DNA of 64,000 nucleotides from Slackia faecicanis (GTDB lineage Bacteria; Actinomycetota; Coriobacteriia; Coriobacteriales; Eggerthellaceae): positions 248,001 to 312,000 of the forward strand of contig NZ_QICB01000002.1 in the NCBI RefSeq assembly GCF_003725295.1, read 5' to 3'. Positions 1 to 9,267 of the stretch are shown piece by piece. A program made the translations under genes and the position numbers. Numbering within the stretch: position 1 is the first letter of the stretch; each line of letters begins with the position of its first letter. The notes beneath the pieces were generated by a model. It had not been told where the DNA came from and did no database searches. It saw only the letters and a program-made list of their open reading frames with translations.

Positions 1-900
1 CTGACCAAGATCGACGAAGAGCGCCCCGGCTGCTGGATCGCGCTGTTCGAGCCGACGAGCGACGAGCTGCTCTGCGTCGCGCGCCGCTTCGGCATCGACG
101 AAGACGACATCCGCGCGCCGCTCGACCTCGAAGAGGTTTCGCGCATCGAGCGCAACGCCGATTACACCATGTTCATCGTGGACACGCCCATGCACGTCAA
201 AAATGCCGAAAGGAAGCGCTACACCACCATTCCTATCGGCATTTTCGAAACGTCGGGGCATGTCATATCGGTATGCTCGGTCTATCGCGTTCCCTTGATC
301 GCCATCCTGAAATCATGGCGCAACGTGCACGACACCTCCGACATCAAAGCCTTCGCGAGCGACATCCTGATCGCCTCGTCCGAAGCGTATTTCTCGTCGC
401 TGCACGCGATCAACAGGCGCCGCATAAGCCTGTCCGACGCCGCCGACAAGCCCGAGCGCAAAGACCTCGAAGAACTCTATGCCCTGGATGCCTCGCTCGT
501 CTATATCAAAACCTCGCTGACCGCCAACGACAACATCTTCGAACGCTACAGGCGTTATGCGGCTTCGTCGTACGACCCCGAAGCGCTCGAGGTGCTCGAC
601 GACGCCATCATCGAGAACAAGCAGGCGCTCGAAACCACGAAGATCTATTCCGAGATCCTAGACTCCACGATCAACCATTTCGGCCTGATGATGGATTACG
701 ACCTCAACCACACCATGCAGCTCGTGGCCACGATCACGCTCGTGCTGTGCGTTCCCACGGTGATCGGCGGCGTATTCGGCATGAACCTCGAAGGCATTCC
801 GCTGGCCGATTCGCCCTACGGCTTCGCTATCGTCACGGGTGTCACCGCGGGCGTGCTCGCGATCATGCTCGCCATCCTCAAACGCCTGAAGTGGTTCTAG
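1..900 (+). CDS. CorA-family divalent cation transporter, 5'-truncated by the window edge
   Basis: The reading frame is open from base 1, so the start codon lies outside the window; 299 C-terminal residues are visible. They hold a soluble, mostly helical region followed by two membrane segments near the C-terminus. The CorA signature GMN is present (FGMN, about residues 260-262 of the visible part), just after the first membrane helix. In this family GMN forms the selectivity loop of a pentameric Mg2+/Co2+ channel in the inner membrane. The protein ends soon after the second helix with a basic KRLKWF tail, as is usual. Which metal it carries cannot be read from sequence. The gene faces icd and the two share a hairpin terminator. 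Confidence 0.88.
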   Translation: MTKIDEERPGCWIALFEPTSDELLCVARRFGIDEDDIRAPLDLEEVSRIERNADYTMFIVDTPMHVKNAERKRYTTIPIGIFETSGHVISVCSVYRVPLIAILKSWRNVHDTSDIKAFASDILIASSEAYFSSLHAINRRRISLSDAADKPERKDLEELYALDASLVYIKTSLTANDNIFERYRRYAASSYDPEALEVLDDAIIENKQALETTKIYSEILDSTINHFGLMMDYDLNHTMQLVATITLVLCVPTVIGGVFGMNLEGIPLADSPYGFAIVTGVTAGVLAIMLAILKRLKWF

Positions 901-960
901 GCGAGCGGCAGAAGCCCCAAGACCGCAGCGAATACGAACGCGACAGACGGCCATAAAGAA

Positions 961-1001
961 AGCCTCCCGTTTCTTTTCGTTCACCGAGGAAACGGGAGGC
1001 T
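961..1001. terminator. Bidirectional terminator between corA-like gene and icd
   Basis: A 12-bp perfect stem (961-972 with 990-1001) sits between two convergent genes, with T-rich sequence in the loop. It suits both strands. Confidence 0.75.
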
Positions 1002-1049
1002 GCTTCATACGCCCCGGCTTTCCGATGCGCCGGGATTCTCGCGAAAACC

Positions 1050-2252
1050 TTATGCGGCCAGGCGTTTCGCGATCGCCTGGATGAACTCGCGCGTAGAAAG
1101 CTTCACGGGGTTTTCGATCGTGGTGATCAGCGCCAAGTCGCCCGTCATCTCGCCCGCCTCGATCGTATCGACCGTCGCCTGCTCCAGGCGGTCGGCGAAG
1201 GCCATGAGTTCAGGCAGGCCGTCCAGCTCGCCGCGCTTACGCAGCGCGCCCGACCACGCGAAGATCGTAGCCACCGAGTTGGTAGACGTCTCTTCGCCCT
1301 TGAGGTGCTTGTAGTAGTGGCGCTGCACCGTGCCGTGAGCCGCCTCGTACTCGTACACGCCGTCGGGCGAGACCAGCACGGAGGTCATCATGGCGAGCGA
1401 ACCGAATGCCGACGAAACCATGTCGCTCATCACGTCGCCGTCGTAGTTCTTGCAGGCCCAGATGAAGCCGCCCTTGGACTTCATCACACGGGCAACGGCG
1501 TCGTCGATCAGCGTGTAGAAATACTCGATGCCGGCTTCATCGAAGCGCTCCTTGTATTCGGCGTCGAAGATCTCCTGGAAGATGTCTTTGAAGCGGTGGT
1601 CGTATTTCTTGGAAATGGTGTCCTTGGTGGAGAACCACACGTCCTGACGCGTATCGAGCGCGTAGTTGAAGCAGCTGCGCGCGAAGCTTTCGATCGAAGC
1701 GTCCAGGTTGTGCATGCCCTGCACGACGCCCGGGCCGTCGAATTCGTGCACCAGCTCGCGCTCTTCGGTGCCGTCTGCCGCGGTATAGACCAGCTCCACC
1801 TTTCCGGCGCCGGGGATGCGTATCTCGGCGTTCTCGTACACGTCGCCGTACGCGTGGCGGGCCAGCGTGATCGGCGCCTTCCAGTTGCTCACGCACGGCT
1901 CGATGCCGCGCACCACGATCGGCGCGCGAAACACCGTGCCGTCCAGCATGGCGCGAATGGTGCCGTTGGGGCTTTTCCACATCTGCTTGAGGCCGTATTC
2001 CTTCACGCGGGCGGCATTGGCGGTGATCGTCGCGCACTTCACGGCGACGCCCAGGCGCTTGGCGGCCTCGGCCGATTCCACCGTCACGGCGTCGTCGGTC
2101 TCGTTGCGATGCTCCAGGCCCAGATCGTAATACTCGGTCTTCAGGTCGACGAACGGGCAGATCAGATCGTCTTTGATCATCTGCCAGATAATACGGGTCA
2201 TCTCGTCGCCGTCCATCTCAACCAGCGGCGTGGTCATCTGAATCTTCGCCAT
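1050..2252 (-). CDS. icd: NADP-dependent isocitrate dehydrogenase
   Basis: A 400-residue enzyme that oxidatively decarboxylates isocitrate to 2-oxoglutarate with NADP+. It belongs to the dimeric type also found in eukaryotes (IDH1/IDH2-like), not the E. coli Icd type. Visible motifs are MDGDEMTR near residue 13, the substrate loop SPNGTIR (about 94-100), VFR, the catalytic-arginine context RHAYGD, and the NADP-binding stretch GTVQRHY followed by [13 protein letters not shown]. In the substrate loop the usual Asn after TIR is Ala here. Length matches the family (400-415). It is a single-gene unit, convergent with the CorA-like gene. It supplies 2-oxoglutarate and NADPH, probably for glutamate synthesis. 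Confidence 0.95.
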   Translation of the reverse strand: MAKIQMTTPLVEMDGDEMTRIIWQMIKDDLICPFVDLKTEYYDLGLEHRNETDDAVTVESAEAAKRLGVAVKCATITANAARVKEYGLKQMWKSPNGTIRAMLDGTVFRAPIVVRGIEPCVSNWKAPITLARHAYGDVYENAEIRIPGAGKVELVYTAADGTEERELVHEFDGPGVVQGMHNLDASIESFARSCFNYALDTRQDVWFSTKDTISKKYDHRFKDIFQEIFDAEYKERFDEAGIEYFYTLIDDAVARVMKSKGGFIWACKNYDGDVMSDMVSSAFGSLAMMTSVLVSPDGVYEYEAAHGTVQRHYYKHLKGEETSTNSVATIFAWSGALRKRGELDGLPELMAFADRLEQATVDTIEAGEMTGDLALITTIENPVKLSTREFIQAIAKRLAA

Positions 2253-2352
2253 GGTCCACCCTTCTTCGTGAATCGTCGAACGCGAAATGCCTCGGCCGCG
2301 AACGCGATGTGCGCGGCACCCGCCGAAGCGAGCGGAGGCCTCATTACTTTTG

Positions 2353-2366
2353 CATGCTAAAGCATG
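2353..2366. promoter_or_regulatory. Inverted repeat upstream of icd
   Basis: CATGCT-AA-AGCATG is a 6+2+6 perfect inverted repeat about 100 bases upstream of the icd start, next to a possible TATCAT -10 element on the minus strand. It could be an operator; no regulator is known. Confidence 0.3.
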
Positions 2367-2566
2367 ATAGCGCCGATGCGCGGATGAAGTGCGCGAAACC
2401 GGCGCAATTTCGCGAACGGCGGAGCATCGGCGAATGGTGCAACGGTCGACAAACGCGCGCTGCCGCCGCCGCGACCGGCGCGCATTGCCGCTCGCGATTC
2501 AAACCGCACCGCTCACGGCGGCTCATACGACAAAACGCCCTTCTTCGGCAGCACGACAACTTTTTC

Positions 2567-2596
2567 TTGCATATTCGCACGATTTCGTAAGATAAT
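2567..2596 (+). promoter_or_regulatory. Candidate sigma-70-type promoter for the glycine riboswitch transcript
   Basis: TTGCAT (2567-2572) and GATAAT (2591-2596) are separated by 18 bases. Transcription would begin shortly before the aptamer. The rest of the 580-base gap between icd and the symporter (about 2370-2560) shows no credible gene. Confidence 0.55.
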
Positions 2597-2639
2597 GCCG
2601 CCATACCATTTCGTTGAAGCTTTCGGGATCGGTCGAGAC

Positions 2640-2830
2640 CGGAAGTGGAGAAACCTCTGGAGAACTCTTAAATGAGTGCCGACGGTGCAAGGCTTTCGGG
2701 CAGCGCGCATTCCCATGTGCCCTCTTACGAAGCCGAATCTCTCAGGCAAAAGGACAGAGAACGGTTCTTCCGACGACAGTCGGCGGATTCATTCGCTCCC
2801 CAGAGGCTTCTCGATGTGCCCTGAGGAGGT
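2640..2830 (+). promoter_or_regulatory. Glycine riboswitch, single aptamer plus expression platform
   Basis: The stretch has the conserved glycine-aptamer core: CTGGAGA (about 2657-2663), a GCCGACGGTGCAAGG segment (2678-2692), then AATCTCTCAGGCAAAAGGACAGAG (near 2736-2759). P1 would pair 2655-2659 with 2755-2759. Only one aptamer is present instead of the common tandem pair; a short GGTC/GACC leader hairpin precedes it. Downstream, 2800-2806 (CCAGAGG) is an exact complement of 2654-2660, so it competes with P1. CTTCTC (2807-2812) can pair with the ribosome binding site GAGGAG (2823-2828). This suggests control of translation. The regulated gene, a sodium:alanine/glycine symporter, starts four bases after the Shine-Dalgarno and is a classic target. 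Confidence 0.88.
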
Positions 2831-2833
2831 AAC

Positions 2834-4252
2834 GTGGAAGCCGCACTGCTTACATTCGTCCAAACCGTCAATTCGTATCTTTCGAATTACGTGCTGATTA
2901 TTCTGCTTATCGGCACGGGTCTTTTCTTCACCATCAAAACCCGATTCGTACAGGTTCGCTGTTTCGGCGAAGGCCTGAAGGGTGTCTTCGGCAATTTCTC
3001 GCTCAACGGCGGCAAGCACAAAAGCGGCATGAGCTCGTTCCAGGCGCTCGCCACCGCAATCGCCGCGCAGGTCGGCACCGGCAACATCGTGGGCGCATGC
3101 GGCGCCATCCTGATCGGCGGCCCGGGCGCCATCTTCTGGATGTGGGTCATCGCCTTCCTTGGCATGGCCACCAACTACGCCGAGGCCGTCCTTGCCCAGA
3201 AAACCCGCCGCGTCGACGCCGACGGCACCGTCCACGGCGGCCCGGTCTATTACATCAGAACCGCGTTCAAGGGCAAGTTCGGCAAGTTCCTCGCAGGATT
3301 TTTCGCCATCGCCATCGTGCTCGCGCTCGGCATCATGGGCTGCATGGTGCAGTCCAATTCGATCGCATCCACCTGCAACACCGCGTTCGGCATTCCCACC
3401 TGGATCATGGGCCTGATCATCGTGATCGCCGGCGGCTTCATCTTCCTGGGCGGCGTGAGCCGCATCGCCTCCGTCACCGAAAAGATGGTCCCGATCATGG
3501 CGGTCATCTATCTGATCGGCGGCATCGGCGTGCTCATCGTGAACGCATCCGAGGTTCCCGCGGCCTTCGCCCTGATCTTCGAATGCGCCTTCAACCCGCA
3601 GGCATCCGTGGGCGGCGTCACCTTCGGCCTGATCGCGGCCCTGTCTCAGGGCGCCAAGCGCGGCCTGTTCTCCAACGAGGCCGGCATGGGCTCCACCCCG
3701 CACGCACACGCCATGGCCAACGTGAAGAACCCGCACGAGCAGGGCGTCGTAGCCATCGTGGCCGTGTTCGTCGACACCTTCGTCGTGGTGACCATCACCG
3801 CTCTGACCTGCATCGTCACCCTGTACGTGGGCGACGGCCTGCTTGCCCAGGGCCTCTATGACAGCGTCGACAAGACCAACATGGCCCAGATTGCCTTCGG
3901 CAGCCTGTTCGGCACCGCGGGCGGCAACATCTTCGTCGCCGTCTGCCTGCTGTTCTTCGCCTTCTCCACGATCATCAGCTGGAACCTGTTCGCGAAGATC
4001 AACATCGAATACCTCTTCGGCAAGAAGGCCGTGCCGGTGTTCTCCTGCATCGCCCTGGTGTTCATCTTCATCGGCTCTCTGCTCGCCAACGACCTGGTCT
4101 GGGAGCTCGCCGACATGTTCAACCAGCTCATGGTTCTTCCCAACGCCATCGCGCTCATCGCGCTCGGCGGCGCCGTGAGCATGTGCGCCAAGACGCGCGG
4201 CCAGAAGATGGAATTCGCCGACAAGAAGGCCGAATCCGCCGACGCGGAATAA
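2834..4252 (+). CDS. Sodium:alanine/glycine symporter (AgcS/DagA family)
   Basis: A 472-residue inner-membrane secondary transporter that takes up alanine and/or glycine with Na+. It is hydrophobic throughout, with about ten to twelve membrane helices. The family signature is visible near residues 78-105 (ATAIAAQVGTGNIVGACGA), followed by WMW. Further conserved features are the SNEAGMGSTPHAHA segment and a charged C-terminal tail. The GTG start follows GAGGAGGT closely. The upstream glycine riboswitch points to glycine as a physiological substrate. Length is typical. A terminator follows 30 bases downstream, so it is transcribed alone. Confidence 0.93.
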   Translation: MEAALLTFVQTVNSYLSNYVLIILLIGTGLFFTIKTRFVQVRCFGEGLKGVFGNFSLNGGKHKSGMSSFQALATAIAAQVGTGNIVGACGAILIGGPGAIFWMWVIAFLGMATNYAEAVLAQKTRRVDADGTVHGGPVYYIRTAFKGKFGKFLAGFFAIAIVLALGIMGCMVQSNSIASTCNTAFGIPTWIMGLIIVIAGGFIFLGGVSRIASVTEKMVPIMAVIYLIGGIGVLIVNASEVPAAFALIFECAFNPQASVGGVTFGLIAALSQGAKRGLFSNEAGMGSTPHAHAMANVKNPHEQGVVAIVAVFVDTFVVVTITALTCIVTLYVGDGLLAQGLYDSVDKTNMAQIAFGSLFGTAGGNIFVAVCLLFFAFSTIISWNLFAKINIEYLFGKKAVPVFSCIALVFIFIGSLLANDLVWELADMFNQLMVLPNAIALIALGGAVSMCAKTRGQKMEFADKKAESADAE

Positions 4253-4281
4253 CGCTGTCGCATCGAATACCGCGCCTTGCG

Positions 4282-4309
4282 AACCGGCTCCTTCGGGGGC
4301 CGGTTTTTT
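4282..4309 (+). terminator. Intrinsic terminator after the alanine/glycine symporter
   Basis: A stem of AACCGGCTCC with GGGGGCCGGTT and a TTCG loop is followed at once by TTTTTT. Confidence 0.9.
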
Positions 4310-4484
4310 CTGCGGCAACGACGGCGCAACGGCCCTTCCCGCATGCGAAACGCCGCAAGGCGCTTCTGTTAGAATCAGCAGCGAAACACCGCCGCACCGC
4401 GGCGACCGAACGACGATGCGACGCCCGTCTCGAAGGCCCGCCGACGAAGCGGGCGTCGCAGCGCACACCTGGAGGCGAACGCCT

Positions 4485-5573
4485 ATGAGCTTCACGCTGA
4501 AACCCTACACTCCGCCCGATTTCGAGCAGGCGCGCTTCGTCGACGCGCCGAACGCCGTGCTGATGCCCGCGCCCAAAGACACCGTGGCGCCCGAAGGCTA
4601 CCACGCCCTGAGCATCTATCCCGAATATTTCAAAATCGACGGCCGTTGGCTTCTGGCCGAAGACAGCCGCATGGATTGCGTGGCGGTCTACGAGGACGGG
4701 CGCATCTTCGTGCGCGAGTTCCGCTTCATCAAGCAGGGCGACGCCATCGTGTGCGGGCGCACCGAGAACGCCGAAGAGGGCATCTACGTGCATACCGACG
4801 GCTTCGACGAACCCGACCGCGCAAAAGAGAGCTTCGCCTTCCGCTTGGGCCGCAGCCGCGAGACGGCCTTTTCGCGCGATTACGACGAACTCTACGAACT
4901 GCTGAAATACGAACGCGACCACGGATACGTGGTGTGGGTCATGGGACCGGCATTTTCGTTCAACGGCTTCTCACGCACGGCGTTCTCGAAGATCATCGAA
5001 GCGGGTTACGTCGACGCGGTGTTCGCCGGCAACGCGCTGGCTACGCATGACCTGGAAGGCGCCTATCTGCATACCGCGCTCGGCCAGGATATCGATACCC
5101 AGGAAAACAGCCCGGGCGGCCACTACCACCACCTCGACACCATCAATCGCGTGAAATACCACGGCTCGATCGCGAAGTTCATCGAGGAAGAAAACGTACA
5201 TGACGGCATCATGTACAGCCTCGAGAAAAGCCACGTACCTTACGTGCTGGCGGGATCGATTCGCGATGACGGCCCGCTGCCGCCCGTCATCGGCAACGCC
5301 TATGAGGCGCAAAACGCCATGCGCGACCACATCCGCAAGGCCACCACGGTGATTTGCATGGCAACCATGCTGCACACCATCGCCACCGGCAACATGACGC
5401 CGTCGTATCGCGTGCTGCCCGACGGCACAGTGCGTCAGGTGTATTTCTACTGCGTGGATATCGCCGAATTCGCCGTGAACAAGCTCACCGACCGCGGGTC
5501 GCTCTCGTCGCGCGGCATCGTGACGAACGTGCAGGACTTCATCGCCAACGTCGCCAAGGGCCTCGGCCTGTAG
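4485..5573 (+). CDS. TIGR00300-family protein (archaeal-type ornithine cyclodeaminase / LOR-SDH-like domain)
   Basis: A 362-residue protein recognised by the family core: GPAFSFNGFSRTAF, GYVDAVFAGNALATHD, the LGQD/HYHHLDTINRVK region, GSIRDDGPLPPV, and a C-terminal MATMLHTIATGNM. The family was first named after lysine-oxoglutarate reductase/saccharopine dehydrogenase; archaeal members are reported to be NAD-dependent ornithine cyclodeaminases that make proline from ornithine, and a related domain forms the C-terminal part of cyanobacterial ArgZ/AgrE. No fused arginine-dihydrolase domain is present. GGAGG 10 bases before ATG 4485 decides the start; an upstream in-frame ATG lacks one. Its role here (ornithine to proline, or another amino-acid reaction) is inferred. 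A hairpin follows the stop. Confidence 0.75.
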   Translation: MSFTLKPYTPPDFEQARFVDAPNAVLMPAPKDTVAPEGYHALSIYPEYFKIDGRWLLAEDSRMDCVAVYEDGRIFVREFRFIKQGDAIVCGRTENAEEGIYVHTDGFDEPDRAKESFAFRLGRSRETAFSRDYDELYELLKYERDHGYVVWVMGPAFSFNGFSRTAFSKIIEAGYVDAVFAGNALATHDLEGAYLHTALGQDIDTQENSPGGHYHHLDTINRVKYHGSIAKFIEEENVHDGIMYSLEKSHVPYVLAGSIRDDGPLPPVIGNAYEAQNAMRDHIRKATTVICMATMLHTIATGNMTPSYRVLPDGTVRQVYFYCVDIAEFAVNKLTDRGSLSSRGIVTNVQDFIANVAKGLGL

Positions 5574-5598
5574 CGCGGCGCGAACAAGACGGTGCAGA

Positions 5599-5634
5599 CG
5601 GATGCCTCGCCCATCGCGGCGGGGCATCCGCGTT
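5599..5634 (+). terminator. Probable terminator after the TIGR00300 gene
   Basis: A 13-bp stem (5599-5611 with 5618-5630, one G-T pair) has a six-base loop. The T tract after it is short (CGTTTC), so termination may be weak. Confidence 0.55.
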
Positions 5635-5697
5635 TCAAGGCGAACGACGCGTCATGCGGGCGAACGGAGCCGCAACGGCGCGGCGCGGCGCCTTCTC

Positions 5698-5728
5698 TTG
5701 ACAAAATCCATGGTCATCTGCCGATAAT
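5698..5728 (+). promoter_or_regulatory. Candidate promoter of the OFA transporter gene
   Basis: A perfect TTGACA (5698-5703) and GATAAT (5723-5728) are spaced by 19 bases, about 60 bases upstream of the start codon. Confidence 0.5.
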
Positions 5729-5788
5729 GGAGCGGACCGCGCCGAGCCGAGGGAACGGGCCGGCGACAGGCGACGAAAGGGGTGTGCG

Positions 5789-7036
5789 ATGTCTGCCAAT
5801 CGCATGGTGAAAGAGGGTCGCGGCGTCAACCGATGGGTCGTGCTCGCGGCGGCGGGAACGCTCAACGCGCTGGTCGGTTCGATCTACGTCTGGAGCATCA
5901 TCAGCGTCGCGCTGACCTCCGAGCACGGATGGGCCGCCCCCGAAGTCGCATTCGCCTATTCTTTCTACATCGTATGCGAGTGCTTCGCGGGCTTTTTCGC
6001 AGGCTATCTGCAGACGCGAGCCAACCCTCGCCTGCTCATGATGGGCGGCGGCCTCTGCCTTGCAACCGGCTGGTTTTTGGCGGGCTTCGCCGACCAGGTG
6101 TTTTCGCTGTATCTGACGTTCAGCCTGCTCGGCGGCGTCGGCAGCGGCTTCATCTACAACGTGTCGGTGGCCACGGCCACCGCGTGGTTCCCCGACAAGC
6201 GCGGCCTGGCCAACGGCGTGTGCGTCGGATGCCTGGGCCTGTCCCCCATCCTGTTCGCGCCGCTGGGCACCTTCCTAATCGGCTCGTTCGGGCCCGCTAT
6301 GACGTTTCATATGCTGGGCGCAGGCTTCGCCGTGGCCGCCGTGGTGGCGGCGAGCTTCATCCGCAAGGCCCCCGAGCAGGTCGCCGAGGCCGAAGCCGAT
6401 ACGCCCAAGGCTGCAAACAGCCTGACCATGAACCAGATGCTGCGCCAGCCGAGCGCCTGGTTCATGTGGCTGCTGTTCGCCGTGTGCGCCAGCGCCGGCA
6501 TGATGGTCACGGGGCATGCCGCCGGCATCGGCGCCGAGCTGGCAGGGCTCACCGCCGCGCAAAGCGCCGCGCAGGTGGGCATCCTGGCCCTGGCCAATTT
6601 CAGCGGACGCCTTGTATTCGGCATGCTTTCCGACCGCCTGGGCCGCTACGCCGTGCTGGTGCTGTGCATGGTCGGCACCGCCGCCACCATGGCGCTTTTC
6701 CTGGGCCGGGCCGACAGCTTTATCGCGGTCACCGTGGCGTTCTGCGTCATCGGCGCCACCTTCGGCGGCATCATGTCGGTCATGCCGGCGCTGACCGCCG
6801 ACCTGTTCGGCATCGAGCATTTCGGACAGAACTACGCGTTCATGTTCTCGGGCTATACCTGCGCATCGGTCATCGGCCCCATGCTCGGCGCGGGCGTGCT
6901 CGCCGCCACGGGCAGCTACCTGGCGGCATTCCCTGCCGCAGGCGCGCTGACCTGCGTGGGTATCGTGTTCGCCGCAGCCATCGCCGCATCGGCCAAGCGA
7001 ATGCGTCGCCCGCAGGCGGAAAAAGCGCGATCGTAG
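5789..7036 (+). CDS. MFS transporter, oxalate/formate antiporter (OFA) family
   Basis: A 415-residue major facilitator with twelve predicted membrane helices in two halves of six. The N-terminal pattern (WVVLAAAGTLNALVGSIYVWSI) and the loop WFPDKRGLANG between helices 4 and 5 are typical of the OFA group, which includes Oxalobacter OxlT. OFA members exchange small carboxylates, but most bacterial ones have no known substrate; no oxalate genes (frc, oxc) are nearby. The central loop (about residues 195-215) is acidic and Ala-rich. The start follows AAAGGGG. The gene is convergent with cysE and shares a palindromic terminator. Confidence 0.85.
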   Translation: MSANRMVKEGRGVNRWVVLAAAGTLNALVGSIYVWSIISVALTSEHGWAAPEVAFAYSFYIVCECFAGFFAGYLQTRANPRLLMMGGGLCLATGWFLAGFADQVFSLYLTFSLLGGVGSGFIYNVSVATATAWFPDKRGLANGVCVGCLGLSPILFAPLGTFLIGSFGPAMTFHMLGAGFAVAAVVAASFIRKAPEQVAEAEADTPKAANSLTMNQMLRQPSAWFMWLLFAVCASAGMMVTGHAAGIGAELAGLTAAQSAAQVGILALANFSGRLVFGMLSDRLGRYAVLVLCMVGTAATMALFLGRADSFIAVTVAFCVIGATFGGIMSVMPALTADLFGIEHFGQNYAFMFSGYTCASVIGPMLGAGVLAATGSYLAAFPAAGALTCVGIVFAAAIAASAKRMRRPQAEKARS

Positions 7037-7221
7037 CGCGAAATCGCGACTGCGAGCGATCCACGGCCGAAGACGCCGAATGGAGCGTGCCGTCCGCGCG
7101 AAACGCAGCAGGCGGTATTCGTTGCAGCATCCGCGTTTCCCCGGCGCGGCAAGCGCGTTCGCAGAACGATCGCAGCGACCAGAAAGCGAAGCGCCGCACA
7201 TGCCAGCGCGAGAAAGCCGGC

Positions 7222-7243
7222 GAAAGGCTTCGCGAAGCCTTTC
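7222..7243. terminator. Bidirectional palindromic terminator in a 334-base convergent gap
   Basis: A 22-bp perfect palindrome (GAAAGGCTT arms around CGCG) lies between the convergent OFA transporter and serine acetyltransferase genes, followed by CTTTCG on the plus strand. Nothing else of note is seen in 7037-7370. Confidence 0.6.
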
Positions 7244-7370
7244 CTTTCGTCGAGACGCCTGTTTGCAAGCGCCACGAAAACGCAGCCGATGCCTCCGTAC
7301 GTACGAAGAGCCCGGACGCCATGCCCAGGCCCTTCTTCTCTCATCGATTTTCGAAAGATACGCGTCTTGC

Positions 7371-8285
7371 TTAGAGTTCCCAGCTCGCCGGGCTCTTACG
7401 CGGCTGACGCACGTTGATTTCGACGCCCTTCACGCTGACGCGCGAATTGGCGGGAATGGATTCGGTCACGAATGCGCCGCCCGCAATCACCGTGCCCTCG
7501 CCGACCACCGTCTCGCCGCCGAGAACGCTCGCGTTGGAATAGATCGTCACGTTGTCCTCGATGGTAGGATGGCGCTTAACGCCCGAAAGCTGCTGGCCCG
7601 CACGCGTGGACAGAGCGCCCAGCGTGACGCCCTGGTAGATCTTCACGTGATCGCCGATCGTGGTGGTTTCGCCGATCACGACGCCGGTGGCGTGGTCGAT
7701 GAAGAAGTACTCGCCGATCGTGGCGCCCGAGTTGATGTCGACGCCGGTGCGGCCGTGCGCGTACTCGGTCATGATGCGCGGGATCAGCGGCACCTTCTGC
7801 ACGTACAGCTCGTGCGCGATGCGGTAGACGAACACCGCGAAGAAGCCCGGATACGAGAAGATGATTTCTTCCTTGCTCTGGGCGGCCGGATCGCCGTCGA
7901 AGGCGGCCTGCACGTCTTTGAGCAGAACCCTATGCAGCTCGGGAAGCTTCGTCAGAAACGTGGAGCACACCTCTTCGACGCGCGCGTCGATCGCGGCCGC
8001 ATCCATGGTGTCGCCGTCGCGGAACAGCAGGGCCTCGCGCAGCTCGCGGCGCAGCGAGTCCTCGATGCGGATCAGGGTTTCTCCGATGAAATAGCGCGGG
8101 TCCGAACCCGTCGGGGTTTCGTCGCCGAAGTAGCGGGGAAACATCAGGTGGCGCAGGTCGGCCAGAATGCCGATGATCGCATCGCGGTTCGGGAAATGAC
8201 GATCGGGGTCGGTGAAAAAGATTTCAGGCGACGCGTAGTTGCTCGCGAAGCCGTCGACGATGGAATCAAGGTTTTCGTTGAACAT
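7371..8285 (-). CDS. cysE: Serine O-acetyltransferase
   Basis: A 304-residue enzyme that acetylates serine with acetyl-CoA, the committed step to cysteine. The N-terminal half is helical; the C-terminal third (about 185-285) is a left-handed beta helix of hexapeptide repeats. The active-site region reads [15 protein letters not shown], with the catalytic His, and later come [11 protein letters not shown] and a VLGG turn. It is longer at the N-terminus than E. coli CysE and resembles the EpsC/SAT-like long form. ATG 8285 follows AGAGGG; an in-frame ATG 51 bases upstream has no such site. It is the last gene of a minus-strand run. No cysK is adjacent. Confidence 0.9.
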   Translation of the reverse strand: MFNENLDSIVDGFASNYASPEIFFTDPDRHFPNRDAIIGILADLRHLMFPRYFGDETPTGSDPRYFIGETLIRIEDSLRRELREALLFRDGDTMDAAAIDARVEEVCSTFLTKLPELHRVLLKDVQAAFDGDPAAQSKEEIIFSYPGFFAVFVYRIAHELYVQKVPLIPRIMTEYAHGRTGVDINSGATIGEYFFIDHATGVVIGETTTIGDHVKIYQGVTLGALSTRAGQQLSGVKRHPTIEDNVTIYSNASVLGGETVVGEGTVIAGGAFVTESIPANSRVSVKGVEINVRQPRKSPASWEL

Positions 8286-8417
8286 AGAGCCCTCTTTCGG
8301 CCGCCGCGGGGCATCCGTCGCCCCGGCATCTTGCATGCGCCTATCCTAGCAGCACACCCGCCGCGACACGTCGGGAAATGCCGCAGACGGGCGCAGCTTT
8401 CGAAACGGGCGAAAGGC

Positions 8418-9218
8418 TCAGACGCCGTCTATGCCCAGAATGCGCGCGCTCGTGGCGCACAGCGCATCCCGAAGCGCCGCAGGGTCGGCGCCGCGCGCTT
8501 CGGCGAGCGCCGAAAGCGAGCGTTCGAGCGCTTCGGCCCACGCATCCGCGGAAAACGGGTCGCCTTCGTGCGAAGGCATGTCGGTTTCGAGCAGCAGCCT
8601 GTCGGCGGGAACGGCGCGCACGTAGGCGCGGCCCCGCTTCGTCGCCAGCATGCGCGGCCCTACAGAGAAGAGAAAGCCCGCCTCCACGGCGCGGTGCAGC
8701 TGGTCCGACGTGCCCGCGAACGAGTGCAGCACGAGGACGCGCCCGCCCGCGCTCGCAGGGCGTTCGAAGCGCGAGCGGGCCGTGGCGCCGCGCCGCTCGA
8801 AGGCATCGGCAACCTCGTCGACCGCACGAACCGCATGGATCGACACGATGCCGCAGGGAAACGCAGGACCCTCGCCGACAAGGGCGTCCGCGACCCGGTC
8901 GAACGCACGCATCTGCGCCTCGCGCGTCTCCAAGCGGCGCGGCGAGAAATCAAGTCCCACCTCCCCGACGAACGCGCAGGCGGGAATGCGCACGACGGCC
9001 GCATCGACCTGCGCGGCGAAATCGGACGAAGACGCCTGCCACGGATGAAGTCCCAGGCCCACGCGCACATGAGGCAGGTCCGCGAACGCCGCGCGCGCCC
9101 GCTCGAAACCACGCGGATCGACCGTCGCCGAAAACGCCGCCGCGCGCCCCGCCATCGAACGCGCGATAGCGGGGCCTGCATCGGAGAAATCAAGATGGCA
9201 GTGCATGTCGTAGAGCAT
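8418..9218 (-). CDS. TatD-family metal-dependent hydrolase/deoxyribonuclease
   Basis: A 266-residue TIM-barrel hydrolase. The metal ligands of the family are visible: HCHLD at residues 6-10, GEVGLDF near 90, a His in SIHAV and another in VLHSFAG, and the Asp in LLETDMPSHEG. TatD proteins are 3'-5' DNases or RNases used in DNA repair or degradation, though many have no tested substrate. ATG 9218 follows AAAAAGGACT; an open frame continues upstream but is antisense-like low-complexity sequence and not part of the protein. The gene lies 49 bases downstream of the low-complexity membrane protein and 132 upstream of cysE. Confidence 0.88.
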   Translation of the reverse strand: MLYDMHCHLDFSDAGPAIARSMAGRAAAFSATVDPRGFERARAAFADLPHVRVGLGLHPWQASSSDFAAQVDAAVVRIPACAFVGEVGLDFSPRRLETREAQMRAFDRVADALVGEGPAFPCGIVSIHAVRAVDEVADAFERRGATARSRFERPASAGGRVLVLHSFAGTSDQLHRAVEAGFLFSVGPRMLATKRGRAYVRAVPADRLLLETDMPSHEGDPFSADAWAEALERSLSALAEARGADPAALRDALCATSARILGIDGV

Positions 9219-9267
9219 GGGAGTCCTTTTTCGAATACGCGTGCGCACGGCGCGCGGAAAGCGTCCG

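Noticed and set aside
2600-2660. A second (tandem) glycine aptamer upstream of the first
   Set aside because: Only a short GGTC/GACC hairpin is present; the conserved aptamer core is not repeated.
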